A stretch of 8,165 bases of DNA from Eubacterium sp. (lineage in GTDB: Bacteria > Bacillota > Clostridia > Lachnospirales > CAG-274). The position numbers were made by a program, and so were the translations under genes. Of the stretch, positions 5,902-8,165 are shown one piece after another. The notes beneath the pieces were generated by a model that was not told the DNA's origin, searched no databases, and saw only the letters and a program-made list of their open reading frames with translations. Position 1 is the stretch's first letter; every line of letters begins with the position of its first letter. Location of the stretch: positions 1 through 8,165 of the forward strand of contig JAJBVU010000167.1 of NCBI GenBank assembly GCA_020859645.1, in the 5' to 3' direction.

Positions 5902-8064
5902 TTAATTATAAATTGCTGTTTTTGTGGTGCTGTCCCAGCTGACCTTAACGCCCAGGGCTTCACCTAAGGCTCTGAATGGGATGTAAATTCTGCCGTCTTT
6001 GATTTCGGCTTTTGCTCCGTTAGCCATAAGAGTCTGTTCGCCGTTTACAGTCATATAGGCGCTGCCCGAGGTAAACTTAATTGTGTTTCCGTTATATGTT
6101 ATCGAAGCGGTTTTTGTTGAAGCGTCCCATGAGATTATGCTGCTTGTGTCGGCTTTGTCAATGTCCTGCTGCAATATTGCAAGGGCTGCAAATCTTAAGG
6201 GAACAAGGGTTGAACTGCTTTCGGACTGAATATAGGGAGCTGCGTCTGTTTCGTAGGTTTTGTCTCCTACAGTGACTGTTGTGCTGCCGATTGAAATTTT
6301 AACTGTTTCGGCTGATGAAGCACCAGCTGAAGAGCTTTCGGAAGAGCTTGCCGAGCTGTCTGTTTCCTCTGAGCTGCTGTCTGTTTCGGTCTTTGAAGCA
6401 GATGTGCCTACAGAATAAGATGAACCCTTGCCGCCGCCGGATGAAGAGGTTTTTGTTTTTACTGTTGTTGTTTCGGAAGAGGTTGTTGTTTCGGCAATCT
6501 CTTCTGTTGTTGTTTCCGTAATCTCTTCTGTTGTGGTTTCAGCCTGTTCACCGTTTTTGACTATTGTGAAGGTGCTGTCGATTAATTCCATAGTGTCTGT
6601 TCTGTAGGTGCTTATTGTGAAGGTGTCGTCTGTTATGTTAATCATTGAGAATGTGGGAATATCCTCCTGCCATCTTGCGGCTACATATGCCTGTTTGTGT
6701 TCAACAAGGTCATAATATTTGCTGCCCGAGGCTGAGTTTGCTGTCATATAGAGTATTCCGGAGGGATTTGTAACAACTGAGCTGTCTGTTTCAGCCACAT
6801 AATCGGCATCTTCAATTGATGTAAGATAATTCTCATATGTTTCGTCGATTTCTATGTCTCCGTCAATGTAGGCGTCAAAATCGTCCTCGCTTATGAAGCT
6901 TTCCTCATCCAAGCTTCCGCCCTTCATCATATAGGAACGGCAGTATGTGTGGTCGTGGCCTGTCAAAACAACGTCAATGTCATTATCCTCAAAGGCAGGA
7001 ATAAGACCGTATCTCAGCTCTACGATTTCAGGCTCGTTTGAGTGTTCGCCTGAGCCGTAAATATCCTGGTGAAGTGAAACAATTTTCCATTCTGCGTCCT
7101 TGTCCGCTGCACAGGCTTCTTCAATAAAGGCACTGTGTTCGGCAACATTTGTGTTGTTTGTGTTAATCATAATGAAAAGAGTGTTTCCGTAGCTGAAATA
7201 GTAGTCGCCGCCGGCATAAGTTGAACCTGTTTGGCTTGCATTGGGATTGTTGAAGTGATAAGAATAGTTTGAGCTTAAGGCATCGTGGTTGCCTATTGTT
7301 GTGGCAACGGGAATACTCTTAAGAATTTCGGGCATAAGATAGCCTGTGTATTCTATTTCGTTTTTGGTAAAGGTTGCGTGGGTTGCGTCAGAGGTTTTCT
7401 TGTCTCTTGACTGAATTTGATCCCCTGCGGATAAGAAGAAGCTCATATTCGGGTTAAGCTCATAAGCCTTTTCGAGGGTGTCATTCCAGTTAAAGCTGTC
7501 GTTTCTTACAGCTGCGTCCTGACCCTGTTCAGAGGTTTCACCGGTGGCAACATTTTCATATGATGAGCCGATTTGAGGGTCGCCTACGAAGGCAAAGCTG
7601 AAGCCGCTGTTTGTGCTTTTTACTGTGTATTCCACAGGCTCTGTCCATTCGCCGTCTTTTGTATAGCTGTAGTAGTAGGTTTCGCCGGGTGTCAGGTCTT
7701 TAACTACTACCTTGTTGCTGTTATAACCGGGAACAGCGCTTGACTGGCTTACTGTCTGCAAAGCCGCTGCGGAAAGAGCCGAGTCGGAAAGAGCTTCCTC
7801 CTGAAACCACTTAAATTCGGGAACGCCTTCCTCTTCGTCTGAATACCAGCCGAAGTTAAGCTCGTTTTCAGTTTCACCGGGAGTAAGGGACATAATTTCC
7901 ATATTGTCCTTTTCTTCTTCCCATTTTTCACACCATTCTTCCCAAGCGCCGTTTTCTGCCGCCGCTGTTTGAGAGGCTTCTGTCCAGCCGTCATTGTCGG
8001 CAGCCCAAACGATAGTGCTTGCAAGAAGAACAAAAGATAAAACTATTGCAATTTTTCTTTTCAT
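5902..8064 (-). CDS. secreted purple-acid-phosphatase-like metallophosphoesterase with stalk domain
   Basis: 720-residue exported protein. Residues 1-21 are a signal peptide (MKRK, hydrophobic core, VWA cleavage site). Residues about 50-150 resemble the Fn3-like N-terminal domain of purple acid phosphatases, with LTPGETYYYSY and a Ser/Ala-rich insertion near 91-112. Residues about 155-450 are the calcineurin-like catalytic domain: D162 (GDPQ), D215 (AGDQIQ), N259-H260 (GNHD), H332 (VSLH), H370 and H372 (GHDHTYCR). The tyrosine of the PAP motif GDxxY is Gln218, so a true purple Fe(III)-tyrosinate site is unlikely. An acidic insertion covers about 384-428. Residues about 507-586 are a Thr/Ser/Glu-rich linker, and 588-720 a Cu-amine-oxidase N-terminal-type stalk domain. 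There is no LPXTG or SLH motif. The ribosome site AGGAG (8073-8077) is 8 nt upstream. It probably hydrolyses phosphoesters outside the cell; the substrate is unknown and no link to the putrescine operon is visible. Confidence 0.87.
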   Translation of the reverse strand: MKRKIAIVLSFVLLASTIVWAADNDGWTEASQTAAAENGAWEEWCEKWEEEKDNMEIMSLTPGETENELNFGWYSDEEEGVPEFKWFQEEALSDSALSAAALQTVSQSSAVPGYNSNKVVVKDLTPGETYYYSYTKDGEWTEPVEYTVKSTNSGFSFAFVGDPQIGSSYENVATGETSEQGQDAAVRNDSFNWNDTLEKAYELNPNMSFFLSAGDQIQSRDKKTSDATHATFTKNEIEYTGYLMPEILKSIPVATTIGNHDALSSNYSYHFNNPNASQTGSTYAGGDYYFSYGNTLFIMINTNNTNVAEHSAFIEEACAADKDAEWKIVSLHQDIYGSGEHSNEPEIVELRYGLIPAFEDNDIDVVLTGHDHTYCRSYMMKGGSLDEESFISEDDFDAYIDGDIEIDETYENYLTSIEDADYVAETDSSVVTNPSGILYMTANSASGSKYYDLVEHKQAYVAARWQEDIPTFSMINITDDTFTISTYRTDTMELIDSTFTIVKNGEQAETTTEEITETTTEEIAETTTSSETTTVKTKTSSSGGGKGSSYSVGTSASKTETDSSSEETDSSASSSESSSAGASSAETVKISIGSTTVTVGDKTYETDAAPYIQSESSSTLVPLRFAALAILQQDIDKADTSSIISWDASTKTASITYNGNTIKFTSGSAYMTVNGEQTLMANGAKAEIKDGRIYIPFRALGEALGVKVSWDSTTKTAIYN
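6464..6541 (-). repeat. in-frame 24-bp tandem repeats coding the Thr/Glu linker
   Basis: Two near-identical 24-bp units (6482-6505 and 6506-6529) each start with GTTGT and end in ATCTCTTCT on the plus strand. They are flanked by partial copies at 6464-6481 and 6530-6541. On the coding strand they give repeats of the type ETTTEEIT within the linker. All units are multiples of three, so gain or loss would change linker length without a frameshift. Confidence 0.8.
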
Positions 8065-8118
8065 AAATAACTCTCCTTTTCTTGAGTATAAGTTTTATGT
8101 ATGTCTAAAACAATTATT

Positions 8119-8146
8119 ATTATAGGCAGCCCCGTATTTTTTTCCA
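8119..8146 (-). promoter_or_regulatory. probable promoter of the phosphoesterase gene
   Basis: On the minus strand a perfect TATAAT (+ strand 8119-8124) is preceded, after 16 bp, by a weak -35 box TGGAAA (8141-8146). Transcription would start near 8112, leaving a leader of about 48 nt with an AAAAGGAGAG ribosome site at 8071-8080. The -10 is convincing and the -35 is not, so an activator or an extended contact may be needed. Confidence 0.5.
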
Positions 8147-8165
8147 CCAAATTCAGGAAAAGATT

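Noticed and set aside
8082..8115. Alternative minus-strand promoter TTGTTT-17-TATACT
   Set aside because: The start site it predicts would fall at the ribosome binding site, leaving almost no leader; the upstream TATAAT is a better -10.

Overview
The window looks like a low-to-moderate GC anaerobic Firmicute of the class Clostridia. The signs are purine-rich Shine-Dalgarno sites on every gene, frequent AGA arginine codons, a secreted protein with a Cu-amine-oxidase-type stalk domain, and an iron alcohol dehydrogenase that by recall closely resembles the 4-hydroxybutyrate dehydrogenase of Clostridium kluyveri. The species cannot be named from the sequence alone.

Layout. Positions 1-181 hold a consensus-like sigma-A promoter (66-94), a pair of 10-bp direct repeats, and a structured leader. 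Four plus-strand genes follow: a putrescine aminotransferase (182-1558, patA), an aminoaldehyde/betaine-aldehyde-type dehydrogenase (1641-3122), a 4-hydroxybutyrate dehydrogenase (3138-4250, 4hbD) and a GABA aminotransferase (4263-5624, gabT). Genes 2-4 are packed with gaps of 12-15 nt. Genes 1 and 2 are separated by 82 nt containing an intrinsic terminator just upstream of the gene 2 ribosome binding site. After gabT comes a 169-bp MITE-like palindromic element (5625-5793), then a strong bidirectional terminator (5794-5842). A convergent minus-strand gene (8064-5902) encodes a secreted, multidomain purple-acid-phosphatase-like metallophosphoesterase with its own promoter near 8119-8146.

How the genes work together. 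In reaction order the four enzymes give putrescine -> 4-aminobutanal (PatA) -> GABA (ALDH) -> succinate semialdehyde (GabT) -> 4-hydroxybutyrate (4HbD). The two transaminations make two glutamates. The NADH made by the ALDH can be reoxidised by 4HbD, so the module is internally redox-balanced. This is the upper half of a putrescine-to-butyrate fermentation; the CoA-dependent lower half (4-hydroxybutyrate CoA-transferase and 4-hydroxybutyryl-CoA dehydratase) is not in the window. A C5 version (cadaverine -> 5-hydroxyvalerate) is a possible alternative.

The least expected signal is regulatory. The leaders of gene 1 and gene 2 share one design: TATGC, a purine-rich strand ending in GCRTA, a second TATG(C/T) strand running into CTCTTTT, then GAAAGGA. 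The segments can pair in mutually exclusive ways, so each leader could be an attenuator or RNA switch. No uptake system or transcription factor for the pathway is visible. No tRNA, rRNA, CRISPR array or intact transposase gene was seen.
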